Positions 51,070 to 62,400 of a stretch of 64,000 bases of DNA are shown piece after piece. The position numbers and the translations under genes were made by a program. The number at the start of each line of letters is the position of its first letter. Position 1 is the first letter of the stretch. Below the pieces are notes generated by a model. It saw only the letters and a program-made list of their open reading frames with translations. It had not been told where the DNA came from and made no database searches. Source of the DNA: Rivibacter sp049446155 (GTDB lineage Bacteria; Pseudomonadota; Gammaproteobacteria; Burkholderiales; Burkholderiaceae_C). The stretch spans positions 186,001-250,000 of the forward strand of contig NZ_JBMSEE010000003.1 of assembly GCF_049446155.1 (NCBI RefSeq), written 5' to 3'.

Positions 51070-52704
51070 TCAGCCGACGATGCGCGTGGCCGTGGCGTCC
51101 AGCTTGGGCGGGTTCTCGAAGGTGTGGAAAGGCGCCGGCGACGGCACTTCCCACTCGAGACCCTCGGCGCCCTCCCAGGGCTTTTGCGCCGCCTTCTCGC
51201 CCTTGCCGCGCATGCACGGCAGCACGACGAAAAAGAAGAAATACACCTGCGCCAGGCCGAACGCCAGCGCGCCGATCGAAGCGATCTGGTTGAAGTCGGT
51301 GAACTGCATCGGGTAGTCGGCGTAGCGACGCGGCATGCCGGCCAGACCCAGGAAGTGCATCGGGAAGAAGGTGACGTTGAACGCGATCAGCGACCACCAG
51401 AAGTGGATCTTGCCGCGCGTTTCGTCGTACATCACGCCGGTCCACTTCGGGCCCCAGTAGTAGAAGCCGGCGAACAGCGCGTACAGCGAGCCGGCCACGA
51501 GCACGTAGTGGAAGTGGGCGACGACGTAGTAGGTGTCCTGGACCTGGATGTCGATCGGCGCGACCGACAGGATCAGGCCGGTGAAGCCGCCCATCGTGAA
51601 CACGAAGATGAAGCCGACCGCGAACAGCATCGGCGTCTCGAAGGTCATCGAGCCGCGCCACATGGTGGCGATCCAGTTGAAGATCTTCACGCCCGTGGGC
51701 ACCGCGATCAGCATGGTCGCGTACATGAAGAACAGCTGGCCGGTCACCGGCATGCCGGTCGTGAACATGTGGTGCGCCCACACGATGAACGACAGGATTG
51801 CGATCGACGCGGTGGCGTAGACCATCGAGGTGTAGCCGAACAGGCGCTTGCGCGCGAACGCCGGCACGATGGCGCTGATGATCCCGAACGCCGGCAGGAT
51901 CATGATGTAGACCTCGGGGTGGCCGAAGAACCAGAAGATGTGCTGGTACATCACCGGGTCGCCGCCGCCGGCCGGGCTGAAGAAGCTGGTGCCGAAGTGG
52001 CGGTCCGTCAGCGTCATCGTGATCGCGCCGGCGAGCACCGGCATCACAGCGATCAGCAGGTAGGCGGTGATCAGCCAGGTCCAGCAGAACAGCGGCATCT
52101 TCATCAGCGTCATGCCCGGCGCGCGCATGTTCAGGATCGTGACGATGATGTTGATCGAGCCCATGATCGAGCTGGCGCCGAGGATGTGCATCGCGAAGAT
52201 GCCGGCGTCCATCGACGGGCCCATCTGCAGCGTCAGCGGCGCGTAGAGCGTCCAGCCCGCGGCAGGCGCGCCGCCGGGCATGAAGAACGACGCCACCAGC
52301 ATGATGGCCGCGGGAATCATCAGCCAGAAGCTGAAGTTGTTCATCCGCGCAAAGGCCATGTCCGACGCGCCGATCTGCAGCGGGATCATCCAGTTCGCGA
52401 AGCCCACGAAGGCCGGCATGATGGCGCCGAACACCATGATCAGGCCGTGCATCGTGGTGAACTGGTTGAACAGCTCGGGGTTCACGAACTGCAGGCCGGG
52501 CTGGAACAGCTCGGCGCGGATGCCCAGCGCCAGCAGGCCGCCGATCATCAGCATCGTGAACGAGAACAGCAGGTAGAGCGTCCCGATGTCCTTGTGGTTG
52601 GTGGCGAACAGCCAGCGGCGCCAGCCGTGCGGATGGTCGTGGTGGTGATCGTCGTGCGCGTGGTCACCGGCAACGTGACCGTGGGAGTCCAGAACAGCGC
52701 TCAT
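51070..52704 (-). CDS. ctaD: cytochrome c oxidase subunit I
   Basis: The 544-aa catalytic subunit of an aa3-type heme-copper oxidase with twelve helices. The N-terminus is histidine-rich (HGHVAGDHAHDDHHHDH). Heme a and a3/CuB ligands are visible: TTMHGLIMVFGAIMPAF (heme a His), IFWFFGHPEVYIMILP (CuB His with cross-linked Tyr in the HPEVY motif), VWAHHMFTTGMP (two CuB His) and VVAHFHYVLVAGSLYALF (heme a3 and heme a His). The HPEVY and K-channel pattern mark it as A-type. The ATG at 52704 lies 29 bp after ctaC. It is the core of the oxidase cluster. Confidence 0.98.
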   Translation of the reverse strand: MSAVLDSHGHVAGDHAHDDHHHDHPHGWRRWLFATNHKDIGTLYLLFSFTMLMIGGLLALGIRAELFQPGLQFVNPELFNQFTTMHGLIMVFGAIMPAFVGFANWMIPLQIGASDMAFARMNNFSFWLMIPAAIMLVASFFMPGGAPAAGWTLYAPLTLQMGPSMDAGIFAMHILGASSIMGSINIIVTILNMRAPGMTLMKMPLFCWTWLITAYLLIAVMPVLAGAITMTLTDRHFGTSFFSPAGGGDPVMYQHIFWFFGHPEVYIMILPAFGIISAIVPAFARKRLFGYTSMVYATASIAILSFIVWAHHMFTTGMPVTGQLFFMYATMLIAVPTGVKIFNWIATMWRGSMTFETPMLFAVGFIFVFTMGGFTGLILSVAPIDIQVQDTYYVVAHFHYVLVAGSLYALFAGFYYWGPKWTGVMYDETRGKIHFWWSLIAFNVTFFPMHFLGLAGMPRRYADYPMQFTDFNQIASIGALAFGLAQVYFFFFVVLPCMRGKGEKAAQKPWEGAEGLEWEVPSPAPFHTFENPPKLDATATRIVG

Positions 52705-52733
52705 GGTTGGATCCTTGTCGATGCGTCGGTGAG

Positions 52734-53915
52734 TCACTTGCGCGCGGCCAGCACTTCGGCCGGCTGCACGGTCTGACCGGTCGCGTTCGACCAGTGGTTC
52801 TTGGTGTAGGTGATCACCGCGGCGATCTCGGTGTCGGACAGCTGCTTCCACGACGGCATCGCGCCGTTGGCCGCGCCATTGAGCACGATGGCGATCTGCT
52901 TGCCCTTGTCGGCGTCTTGGACGATGGCCGAGCCGTCGAGCGGCTTGATCGGACCGGCGCCCTTGCCGTTGGCCTGGTGGCAGGCCGCGCAGTTGGCGGC
53001 GTAGACCTTTTCGCCACGGGCGATCAGGTCGGCCTGTTCCCAGACCTTGTTCGGGTCGTCCGCCTTGGCGGCCAGCTTCTTCTTCTCGCCGTCGACCCAG
53101 GCCGCATAGTCCTCCTGCGAGACCACCTTGACGTGGATCGGCATGTAGGCGTGCTCCTTGCCGCACAGTTCGGCGCACTGGCCGTAGTAGTCGCCGGTCT
53201 TCTCGGCGCGGAACCACGTGTCGCGCACGAAGCCGGGGATCGCGTCCTGCTTGACGCCGAAGGCCGGGACCATCCAGGCGTGGATCACGTCGTTGGCCGT
53301 CGTGACGATGCGGATCTTCTTGTTGACCGGCACGACCAGCGGGTTGTCGACCTTGAGCAGGTAGTCGTCACCCTGCGGTTGGCCCATGTCGGACATCACG
53401 CGCTGCGTGGTGTCGAGCGTGGCCAGGAAGCTGATGCCCTCGCCCTCGCCCTTGAGGTAGTCGTAGCCCCACTTCCACTGGTAGCCGGTGGCCTTGATGG
53501 TCAGGTCGGCGTTGGTGGTGTCCTTCATCGCGACGACGACCTTGGTGGCCGGCAGCGCCATTGCGATGACGATGACGAACGGCACCACGGTCCACGCGAT
53601 CTCGACCGCCACGCTCTCGTGGAACTCGGCCGACTTCGCGCCCTTGCTCTTGCGGTGCTTGATGATGGAATAGAACATCACCCCGAACACCGCGACGAAG
53701 ATGAACGTGCAGATGCCGAGCATCAGCCAGTGCAGCCAGTGCTGTTCGGCGGCGATGCGCGTCACCGGATCGTGCATATCCAGCTGGTTGACCTTGGGGC
53801 CGCCGGGCAGGTCGTTGACCGCGGACGCGGCCGTCGCCACCAGCGCAGTCGCCGCACCGAGCGCGAGCCGGGCGGCGTGCCGGCGGCCGGCGTTCCACAG
53901 GGCGTTGATCGTCAT
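52734..53915 (-). CDS. ctaC: cytochrome c oxidase subunit II with fused C-terminal cytochrome c domain
   Basis: A 393-aa membrane-anchored subunit. The signal segment (ALGAATALVATAASA) and two helices (about 58-80 and 103-124) precede the periplasmic CuA domain. CuA ligands are in WCAELCGKEH-type sequence: CAELCGKEHAYM (about residues 247-258) with the upstream His in NDVIHAWMVPAFG. After about residue 290 a cytochrome c domain follows, with heme motif CAACH and a downstream methionine (GAMPSWKQL). The fused heme domain is the caa3-type arrangement, which accepts electrons from cytochrome c. It is the first gene of the oxidase cluster, with a 326-bp upstream region. Confidence 0.95.
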   Translation of the reverse strand: MTINALWNAGRRHAARLALGAATALVATAASAVNDLPGGPKVNQLDMHDPVTRIAAEQHWLHWLMLGICTFIFVAVFGVMFYSIIKHRKSKGAKSAEFHESVAVEIAWTVVPFVIVIAMALPATKVVVAMKDTTNADLTIKATGYQWKWGYDYLKGEGEGISFLATLDTTQRVMSDMGQPQGDDYLLKVDNPLVVPVNKKIRIVTTANDVIHAWMVPAFGVKQDAIPGFVRDTWFRAEKTGDYYGQCAELCGKEHAYMPIHVKVVSQEDYAAWVDGEKKKLAAKADDPNKVWEQADLIARGEKVYAANCAACHQANGKGAGPIKPLDGSAIVQDADKGKQIAIVLNGAANGAMPSWKQLSDTEIAAVITYTKNHWSNATGQTVQPAEVLAARK

Positions 53916-54241
53916 CTTCGTGCTCTCTTCCACCAAACCAACAAAGCCTGTCTCGACCGTTGCCTTGCAGGCACCGGGCGTCGACCGCCGCTCGGCGGTC
54001 TGAAATTCCTCGACGAGTCGCCGGCGCAGCGCGGGCCGCGCGTGGCGACCGGGCGTCATGGCCGGACCGATGTGCCTGCCGCAGCGCACACCGACCTCGT
54101 TGCGGCACTCACCGTCACACCGTGCCACGCGTTCGAAGCGCATCGCCCTGGTAAGGGCCTCATGTGCAGCAAGCGTGCCGGAAAAAGTGGCAAACCCGCG
54201 CGGCAAAGCCGGCGGATTCTAGCCGAGCCGACAGTGGGGTC
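53916..54241. other. 326-bp region upstream of the cytochrome oxidase cluster
   Basis: No gene is supported here. It should carry the promoter of the ctaC-led operon, read on the minus strand, and the end of the methyltransferase transcript. A sigma-54-like sequence at 54165-54180 (CGGCACG-N4-CTGC, minus strand) has two mismatches and no activator nearby, so I do not call it. No clear sigma-70 promoter, terminator or repeat is seen. Confidence 0.6.
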
Positions 54242-55162
54242 TCAACGCGCGCGGCCTTGTCGCGCCATGTCGCGCAGACGCTCGACCGACACCTTCGTCT
54301 CGGCCGCCACACGCAGCTTTGGCGCGGGCTTGAAGGCATGCCCGTAGACGAGCTCGAAGCGCAGCGCGAGCCGGCCGTCGGGTCCGCGCAAGCGTTCGGT
54401 CAGGCGCGCCTCGAGCGCGCGCCGCCAGCGCGGGGTGCGCAGTCCGGCAAAACGCCCGGCCGCGGCGTTGCCGCCCAGCGTGCGCAACTCGTCGAGCAGC
54501 GCCGCGGCATCGGGCCAGGTCAGCGTGAGCGTCTCCATGTCCATCACCGGATCGGCAAAGCCGGCTTGCACCAGCGCGTCGCCGAGATCGTGCATGTCGA
54601 TGAAGTCGTGGCTCGGCGCCGGCCACCCCAGCTCGCGGTACAGCGTGCGCAGCTCGAGCAGCGTGTCGGGGCCGAAGGCCGTGCACATCAGGAAGCCGTC
54701 GACCGCGAGCGCGGCATGCCAGCGCGCCATCAGCGCCGCCGGGTCGGCGACCCAATGCAAGACCATGTTGGCCCAGACCAGTCCTGCCCCGCCTGCCGGG
54801 AATGCCAGTTCGGTGCCAGCCGCAGCGCTCTCGACGAACACGCCCGGCGCGTCACCGCGCCAGCGCCGCCACCACGCGCCGCGCAGCGCCTGTGCGCTGT
54901 GCGCCGCCAGCTCGGCCGTGGGCTCGAGCGCGTCGATGCGCGCCTTCGGGTAGCGCGCGGCGATCAGCTCGCGCGAACCGCTGCGCTGCGCCCACCAGTC
55001 GAGCACGCGCGCCGGCTCGACGCGGATCATCTCGAGCCGCTGCGCCATGCGCCGCGCCACCTCGCCATGCAGCCACGGCACGCCGCGCGCCGCGCGCCAC
55101 TGACGCGCGACGGCGCCTGCATCGGGCGGGCGCGGCGGCTCGCGCTGGGGGGAGGAGGCCAT
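54242..55162 (-). CDS. class I SAM-dependent methyltransferase, BioC-like
   Basis: A 306-aa cytoplasmic methyltransferase. It resembles BioC (malonyl-ACP methyltransferase of biotin synthesis): an ERR-type N-terminal helix (VARRMAQRLEMI), then RVLDWWAQRSGSRELI where the usual GCGTG glycine-rich SAM loop is replaced. It continues with IDALEPTAELAA, LVWANMVLHWVADP and LMCTAFGPDTLLELR, which are BioC-like motifs II and III. The altered glycine loop makes SAM binding uncertain. It could be a divergent BioC or a different methyltransferase. No other bio genes are nearby. It is divergent from comF (50 bp). Confidence 0.75.
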   Translation of the reverse strand: MASSPQREPPRPPDAGAVARQWRAARGVPWLHGEVARRMAQRLEMIRVEPARVLDWWAQRSGSRELIAARYPKARIDALEPTAELAAHSAQALRGAWWRRWRGDAPGVFVESAAAGTELAFPAGGAGLVWANMVLHWVADPAALMARWHAALAVDGFLMCTAFGPDTLLELRTLYRELGWPAPSHDFIDMHDLGDALVQAGFADPVMDMETLTLTWPDAAALLDELRTLGGNAAAGRFAGLRTPRWRRALEARLTERLRGPDGRLALRFELVYGHAFKPAPKLRVAAETKVSVERLRDMARQGRAR

Positions 55163-55212
55163 GGGCGCGGCAGTATAGTGAGCGCCCCCTGGGGCCGCGG
55201 CAGCCTGGCCCG

Positions 55213-55953
55213 ATGACCGTCACGCCCTCAGTCCTTTCCTGCGCAGCTTCGCGTTCGCCCTCGCCGTGGCCCAACCGCTGCGCGGTCTGTCGCGGCGCGA
55301 CGAGCGGCCGGCTCGGCCGCGTCTGCACCGCCTGCGAAGCGCGCCACGGCGCCTGGCGTGCACGCTGCGCGGCTTGCGCGCAGGCCTTGCCCGCGGCCAT
55401 TGACGACGCGCTCGCGCGCTGCGGTCGTTGCCTGCGCGAGCCGCCGCCGTGGTCGCGTGCGATCAGCGCGCTGGACTACGGCCATCCGTGGGACACGCTG
55501 CTGTCGGCACTCAAGTTCCGCGCCGGGCTCGACCTGCTGCCATGGTGCGTGCAGCGCCTGCGCGCAGCCATCGCGATGGCCGATGCCCCGGCGGTCGACC
55601 GGCTGCTGCCGGTACCGCTCGCGCGCGCACGCCTGACCGAGCGCGGCTACAACCAGGCGTGGGAGTTGGCTCGACGACTGGCACGCGAGCTCGGCCTGCC
55701 GGCGCAAGCGCAACTGCTGCAGCGGGTGATCGACACGCCGCACCAGCTCTCGCTGCCGCGCGAGCGCCGCGCGGCCAACGTGCGCGGCGCCTTCCTCGTG
55801 CCGCCGGCGGCGCGCGCCGTGCTGGCCGGGGAGCGCATCGCGCTGGTCGACGACGTCATGACGACCGGTGCGACGCTGGCCGAGGCCGCGCGTACGCTGC
55901 ACGCCGCGGGCGCGGCCGAGGTGCAGGTCTGGGTCCTTGCGCGCACGCCCTGA
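55213..55953 (+). CDS. comF: ComF family phosphoribosyltransferase-like protein
   Basis: A 246-aa protein of the ComF/GntX family, linked with DNA uptake in transformable bacteria. An N-terminal double zinc ribbon (CAVCRG-CTAC, CAAC-CGRC) precedes a phosphoribosyltransferase-type domain with LLPVPLARARLTERGYNQAWELAR and the PRPP loop IALVDDVMTTGATLAEAAR. The catalytic activity of this family is unproven. The N-terminal ATG at 55213 is preceded by a TATAGT box (55173-55178). trmL follows after 32 bp on the same strand. Confidence 0.9.
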   Translation: MTVTPSVLSCAASRSPSPWPNRCAVCRGATSGRLGRVCTACEARHGAWRARCAACAQALPAAIDDALARCGRCLREPPPWSRAISALDYGHPWDTLLSALKFRAGLDLLPWCVQRLRAAIAMADAPAVDRLLPVPLARARLTERGYNQAWELARRLARELGLPAQAQLLQRVIDTPHQLSLPRERRAANVRGAFLVPPAARAVLAGERIALVDDVMTTGATLAEAARTLHAAGAAEVQVWVLARTP

Positions 55954-55985
55954 ACGCGGCGCGCCGTGCGCGACACTCGCTGGCC

Positions 55986-56459
55986 ATGTTCAACATCGTT
56001 CTCGTCGAACCCGAGATCCCGCCCAACACCGGCAACGTGATCCGGCTCGCGGCCAACACCGGCTGCGCGCTGCACCTGATCGAGCCGCTGGGCTTCTCGA
56101 TGGACGACAAGCTCCTGCAGCGCGCCGGGCTCGATTACCACGAGTACGCCGAGGTGCGCCGCCACGCGTCGTGGCCCGCATTCGTCGAGGCCGCGCGACC
56201 TGACCTCGAACGGCTGTTCGCCTTCACCACGCGCGGCAGCCGCCCGTTCGCCCAGGTGGCATGGCAGCCCGGCGACTGGCTCGTCTTCGGCAGCGAGAGC
56301 CGCGGCCTTGACCCGGCGCTGCGCGACGCCGTCTTCGAGCCCGAGCGGCGCGTGCGCCTGCCAATGCGCCCGGGCCAGCGCAGCCTGAACCTGAGCAATG
56401 CGGTGGCCGTGGCCGTGTTCGAGGCCTGGCGTCAGCAGGGCTACGCCGGGGGCGCGTAG
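55986..56459 (+). CDS. trmL: tRNA (cytidine(34)-2'-O)-methyltransferase
   Basis: A 157-aa SPOUT-class enzyme that 2'-O-methylates the wobble nucleotide of tRNA-Leu species, using SAM. The knot motifs are clear: IVLVEPEIPPNTGNVIRLAANTG at the N-terminus, LVFGSESRGLDPAL in the middle and MRPGQRSLNLSNAVAVAVFEAWRQ at the C-terminus. The length matches TrmL (YibK). It probably shares a transcript with comF and is convergent with the chpA-like gene (14 bp between stops). Confidence 0.94.
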   Translation: MFNIVLVEPEIPPNTGNVIRLAANTGCALHLIEPLGFSMDDKLLQRAGLDYHEYAEVRRHASWPAFVEAARPDLERLFAFTTRGSRPFAQVAWQPGDWLVFGSESRGLDPALRDAVFEPERRVRLPMRPGQRSLNLSNAVAVAVFEAWRQQGYAGGA

Positions 56460-56473
56460 CCCCCGCACGCGGC

Positions 56474-59400
56474 TCAGGCGGCGAGCGCCTGCGCGCTGTA
56501 CTGCGCGATCAGCGACAGCAGCTCTTCTTCGCTGTACGGCTTGCCGAGGTAGTGGTTGACGCCGAGCTCGGCGGCCACGTCGCGGTGCTTCTGCGCGATG
56601 CGCGAGGTGATCATGATCACCGGCAGGTCGGCCAGCTTCGGGTCGCCGCGCAGGTTGCGCACGAAGTCGAAGCCGTCCATGCGCGGCATCTCGATGTCCG
56701 ACAGCACCACCGACGGGCGCTCCTCGGCCACGCGCTCGAGGCCTTCGAGGCCGTCCTTCGCGAGCGAGACGCGGTAGCCCTCGCGCGCCAGCAGGCGCTG
56801 CGTCACGCGGCGCACCGTGAGCGAGTCGTCGACCACCAGCACCAGCGGCGCCTGCGGCACGCTCGGTGCCTGCTGCTGCACCTCGACGCGCTCGGGCGCG
56901 GCGATCGCCGCGGCCGACGCGGCGCGCGCCGCCTCGCCGTAGACCGTGGCCAGCGCAACCGGGTTGTAGATCAGCGCAACCGCGCCGGACGCCAGCAGCG
57001 TCATGCCGGCCAGACCCGGCAGGCGCGACAGCTGCGAGCCGAGGTTCTTGACCACCACTTCCTGGTTGCCCAGCACCTCGTCGACGTGCAGCGCGATGCG
57101 CTGCTGTGCCGAACGGATCACCACCACAGACTGCGAGCGCGCCGTGAGATCGCTGGCGCGCGCGCTCGACGACAGCAGCGCGCCGAGCCAGAAGAACGGC
57201 AGCGAATGCTCGCCATGCTGGTAGATGCCGCTCGTGTAGGCCGCCTTCACCTCGGTCGGCGTGGCGCGACGCACGATCTCGATCAGCGTCGCCGGCACCG
57301 CGATCGTCGCGGCGCCACAGCGCAGCATCACGACCTGCGTCACCGCGGTGGTCAGCGGCAGCACGAGCTTGAAGCTGGTGCCCTGGCCGGCAGCGCTGGC
57401 GGTCTCGATGCGACCGCCCAGCGCGTTGACCTCGGCGCGCACGACGTCCATGCCGACGCCGCGCCCGGCGAGCTCGGTCACCTGTTCGGCGGTCGAGAAG
57501 CCGGGCGTGAAGATCAGGTTGGCCAGCTCGGCCTCGCCGACCTGCGCGTCGGGCGCGACGAGCCCCAGCGCAACGCCGCGCGCACGGATGCGCGCGAAGT
57601 TGAGGCCCGCGCCGTCGTCGCGGAATTCGATCGCAACTTCGTTGCCCTCCTGGTGGAGCGCAACGACGATGGTGCCGACCGGATCCTTGCCGGCCGCGCT
57701 GCGCTGCTCGGGCGACTCGATGCCGTGCGTGACGCAGTTGCGCAGCAGGTGCTCGAAGGCGCCGGTCATGCGGTCCAGCACGCTGCGGTCGACTTCGATC
57801 GAGCCGCCCAGCAGGTCCAGCCGCACCTGCTTGCCGGTCTCCTTGGCGGCCTGGCGCACGACGCGGTACAGGCGGTCCGACAGACCCTCGAACTCCACCA
57901 TGCGGGTGCGCAGCAGGTCGTCCTGCAGTTCGCGCGTCAGGCGCGCCTGAGCGGCGAGCTCGTCTTCCGAAACTTCGATCGTGCGCTGCAGCGCGCGCTG
58001 CACGGTGGCCACGTCGTTCACCGACTCGGCCATCATGCGGGTGATCTCCTGGAAGCGCGTGTAGCGGTCGAACTCCAGCGGGTCGAAGTCCTTCGACGCC
58101 GCCTTCGCCGCCTCCATGCGCGAGGACATCTGCGTTTCGGCCTGCAGCTCGATGTCGCGCAGCTGGGCGCGCAGTCGCTCGAGGTTGTCGGTCAGGTCGT
58201 TGAGCGCGCCGCGCATCGTGCCGACGCCGGCATCCAGGCGCGCGCGGGCGATGCTGACCTCACCGGCCTGGTTGACCAGGCGGTCGAGCAGGTGCGCGCG
58301 CACACGCACGGCCGAGCCGGCCAGCGTGGCGCGCTCGCTCGGCGTGCGCGCCGCCGGCGCGGCCTCCGCCGCCACGCCCGCAAAGCGCGACCAGTCGATC
58401 GTCGCCGCCGGCGGCTGATCGGGCGGCAGTCCGTGCAGTTCGCCCGGCTCGGACAGCACGTCGAAGCCCGAGGTCTCGAAGCCGGGCGTCGGCGCCTCCT
58501 CGACCACCAGGGTCGGCATCTCGACCGCCAGCACCGGCGGCTCCGGCACGACGGGCGGCTGCGGCTCGGCGACGGCGACCGCGGCCGCCTGCTGCGCATA
58601 GGCCTCGGCGTCGCGGCGGCGCAGCTGGTCGAACGAGGCGCTCAGTGCATCGGCACGCGCGTGCAGCGGATCGATGTCGGCGCTCTGGCGCTCGTCTTCG
58701 CGGGCGAGCAGGTGCTCGATCGCAGTCTCGAGGCGGTGCGCGAGCTCGCCCAGGCGCATCGCGCCGGCCAGGCGCGCGCCGCCCTTGAAGGTGTGCAGCG
58801 TGCGCATCGCCGCGCTCGCGTGGCCGGCATCGGCCGGGTGGCGGCTCCAGTCGCGCAACTGGCCGGACAGCTTGGGCAGCAGGTCCAGCGCCTCTTCCTC
58901 GAAGATCGGAAACAGATCGACGTCGACCGCGTCCTCGGCGTCGATGTCGTCCTCGTCGTCGAGCGCATCGAACGAGGCGGCGCGCACCGGCTCTGCCTCG
59001 CCGACGAGCGGCGCGAGCGGGCGGAACTCGGCCTGGCCGAGGTCGGCCAGCACGCTGGCCTGCTCGATCGGCGGCGCGGCGGGCGGCGGCTCGAACGACA
59101 CCTCGGCTGCCGCGATCGGCGCGACCGGCGACACCGGTTCGGCGGTCGCGGCTTCGACGGGCTGCGACGGCGCCTCGGTGGCGGGCGCTGCCTCGACGGC
59201 CGGCGCCGCCTCAGCAGCCGCCGCGCGCTCATCGGCGATGCGGTCGAAATCGGCCAGGCGCTGCAGCAGTTCGGGCGCCGCGGCCTTCAGGAAGCCGGCG
59301 GCGAACTGGTGCAGCAGCCGGCGGATCTCTTCGGCGGCCTCGCCGAACAGCTGGGCATCCTCGCCAAAGCCGTGGCCCAGCGAGTGGGACCGCATCAGCG

Positions 59401-62400
59401 CATGCTCGAGCTGGCGCGCCAGCGCCGACAGGTCGGCGAAGCCCACCGTCGCCGAGCTGCCGCCGAGCGAATGCGCCAGCGCAATGGCCGACTCGCCGAC
59501 CGGGCGGTGCAGCTCCAGCGCCCACTCGGACAGCTCAGTGCCCAGGCGCCGCGACAGCTCGTCGGCCTCGTTGAGGTAGATGTTGAACAGCGGGATCGAG
59601 ATGCGCAGCGGGCCGACGATCTTGACCTGGTCGCTCTCAACTGGCGGCTCGGCCGGCGACTCCACCGGCAGTTCGGCCACCGCCTCGGCCGGCTCGGCGA
59701 GCGCGTCGTTGGCTGCCATCGCATCGAGCTGCGACGTCGGCGCCAACGCCTCGATCAGCGAAGGGCCGGCATCCGCCTTTTGCAGCTCGTCGTCATCGAG
59801 CTCGGGCAGCACCGAGCTGCCCTCCTCGACGACGGGCTCGATCAGCTCCGGCACCGGCAGCCGCGACTCGCCCTCAGCGCTGGGCTGCAGTGCCTCGATC
59901 AGACCGATGTCAGCCGCCGTCGTGCCGCCGTCGGCCGGCGTGCTGTCTTCGAACGTAAGTTCGATCGACGTGATGACCGCCTCGTCGAGCACCGACGGCG
60001 CCTTGGGCTGCTCGTCGAGCGGCAGCGGCATCGTCGCGAAGTCTTCGCTCTCGCCGCCGCCGACCACGTCGTCCAGCGCCGGCAGCTCGGCCGGCACGGC
60101 GCTCGGGCTCGCAGGCGCCGGTGTCGCGAGATCGAACGAGGCGAGGTCGAGCGAGAAGTCGAGCGTCTCGGCCAGCGGCAGCGGCATGGCGGGCTGCGCA
60201 GGCGCCGGAGGTTCGCCGCCGAAGTCGAGCGTGAAGCCCAGGCCCGGCTCCGGCGCCGCGACCGTGGCAGATTCCACCGGCGCAATGGGCGCCGCGTCGA
60301 TGACCTCCGGCAGCGGCGTCGCCGCCTCGGCCGGCAGCTCCAACTCGCTGGCCGGCGGCAGCAGGCTCGCGATGTCGAGCGCCGGTGCCGGCGTGGCAGG
60401 CGCCGGGGCGGCGGCCTGGTAGCGCAGCGGGCGGTACAGGCCATCGACCCGCAAGGCGTCGGCCGAGCGGCGCACCGGCTCGCTGCCCGGCAGCGCCGCA
60501 GCGCGCTCGGCGATGGCGTCGACCCACGGTGCGAAGTAATCCAGCGCCTCGCTGGTGAAGCGCAGCAGTTCCTCGCTCGCCGGCTGCTGGCTCGCGAGCC
60601 AGTGGTTGTAGAGCTGCTCGCAGGCCCAGGCGGCTTCGCCGAAGTCAGCCAGGCCGACCATGCGAGAGCTGCCCTTGAGCGTGTGGAAGGCGCGGCGAAC
60701 GGTCACCTGCGCCTCGCCGTCGCCGGGCTCGGAGCGCAAGGTCACCAGCGCGGCACGCGCACCGTCGATCACCTCGCGGGCCTCCTCGAGGAAGACCTCG
60801 CGCATCTCGTCGTCTTCCTCGAGACCGGTGCTGGCCGGCGCCGCAGGCGGCGGCGCGAGCGGCGGCATCGGCGACAGCGAGATCAGTGGCAGCGGACCCG
60901 ACGGCACCGGCTCCAGGCCCACGGCCTCGGAGGCAGTGGCCGCGAACTCGTTCAGCGCCTGGCCGACGCGCTCGCGCATCTGTGCCTCGGGCTCGGCGGC
61001 CGTGCCGCTGCCGGCCAGCACCTGCTGCAGCGCCTCCAGCGGCTGGGTCAGCTCGCGCACGGCACTGACCTGCGGCTCGTGCGCCAGGCGGTCGACCTCG
61101 CGCGAGACGGCCGACAGCGGCAGCGTCCCTGCAGCGAGGTCGGACGCCAGCCGCTGGGCCTGCTCGGCCAGCGTCGCGGTGGCGGGCACGCCGCCGCGCG
61201 CGCCGACCAGCGAGCGCAGCAGGCCGCTTTCGGCGTCGAACAGGAACAGCGACTTCGCGGCCTGCGGCTGCACGCCGAGCAGGTCGATCAGGAAGCTCAG
61301 CGCGCTGAGGTTGCCGGCCAGGCGATCGAACACGTCGGTGCGCGAGGCGGCGGCCGCCTGCGCGGCGATCAGCGCGTCGACGTCGTCGCGCATGCGCAGC
61401 ACCGCGTGCGAACCCTGGTCGAGTCCCAGCACCGACAGCACACCGCGCATTGCCTGCAGCTGGCCGGGCACCGGCATCAGCAGGTCAGGCTCGGCGGGCG
61501 AGCGGAAGTAGCGGTCGATCGTCTTCTCGGTCTCGGCCAGGCTGGCGCGCAACTCCTGCACCACGCTGCCCATGGTCTGGCGGTCCGCCACGCGGCGGTA
61601 GAGCTCCTCCATCCAGGGCTCGAGCGCCTCGGGCGCGGCGCCGCCGCGAACGGCGGCGATGCGCTCGGCCAGGCGCGCGACGCGCGGCGCGTGCTGCGGA
61701 TGGTCGAAGCCGCCCTCCTCGAGCGCGGCATCGACCCACAGCAGGCTGGTCGCGACTTCCATCGCCAACGCCGGCGCCGGCGCGGCCTTCGACTGGACCG
61801 TGACGTGCGCCGACTGCAGCAGCGCGTCGGCCAGCTGCTCGCCATTGGGCAGCAGCTTGCGCAGCGAATCGGCCACCAGGCTGAACTGCTCGTTCAGGTT
61901 GCCCAGGCGGTGCATCTCGCCGCCCGCGACGGCCGACCAGCCGTCCTTGGCGGTGGACACCCGCTTGACCGCCTGCGCGACCGCCGCCGGGTCGTGGCGG
62001 CCGAGCTGCGGCTGCTCGTAATCGGCGGGCGGCGCGACGCGGTCGAGCGCCCAGGCCTGGCGCACCGCGGCCAGTCGCGGCGCCTCGACGCCCGGCTGCG
62101 GCGCCTGCGCCAGTGCGCAGAAGAACAACAGGTCTTGCGCAAGGCGCTCGGAGACGGTCAGATCGCCGCGCGCCTGGGCGCGCAGCTGGGCCAGCAGGCG
62201 CGAGGTGACGCGCTTGCTGTAGACGTCGGGGCGCAGCAGCTCGAGCGCCAGCGCCTCGTAGTAGGCGGCCGCGAGCTGCCACAGCGTCACGGCTTCGGGC
62301 GAGCCGCCTGGCAGCGCGGCGCCGGCGGCCAGCGCGGCCGACAGGTTGCCGAGCCGGCGCGCATCGGCGGGCGAGCCGCCGCGCATCAGCGCCAGCACCT

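Noticed and set aside
54165..54180. Sigma-54-like sequence upstream of the cytochrome oxidase operon
   Set aside because: Two mismatches, no activator gene or upstream repeat array nearby, and such matches are expected by chance in GC-rich DNA.
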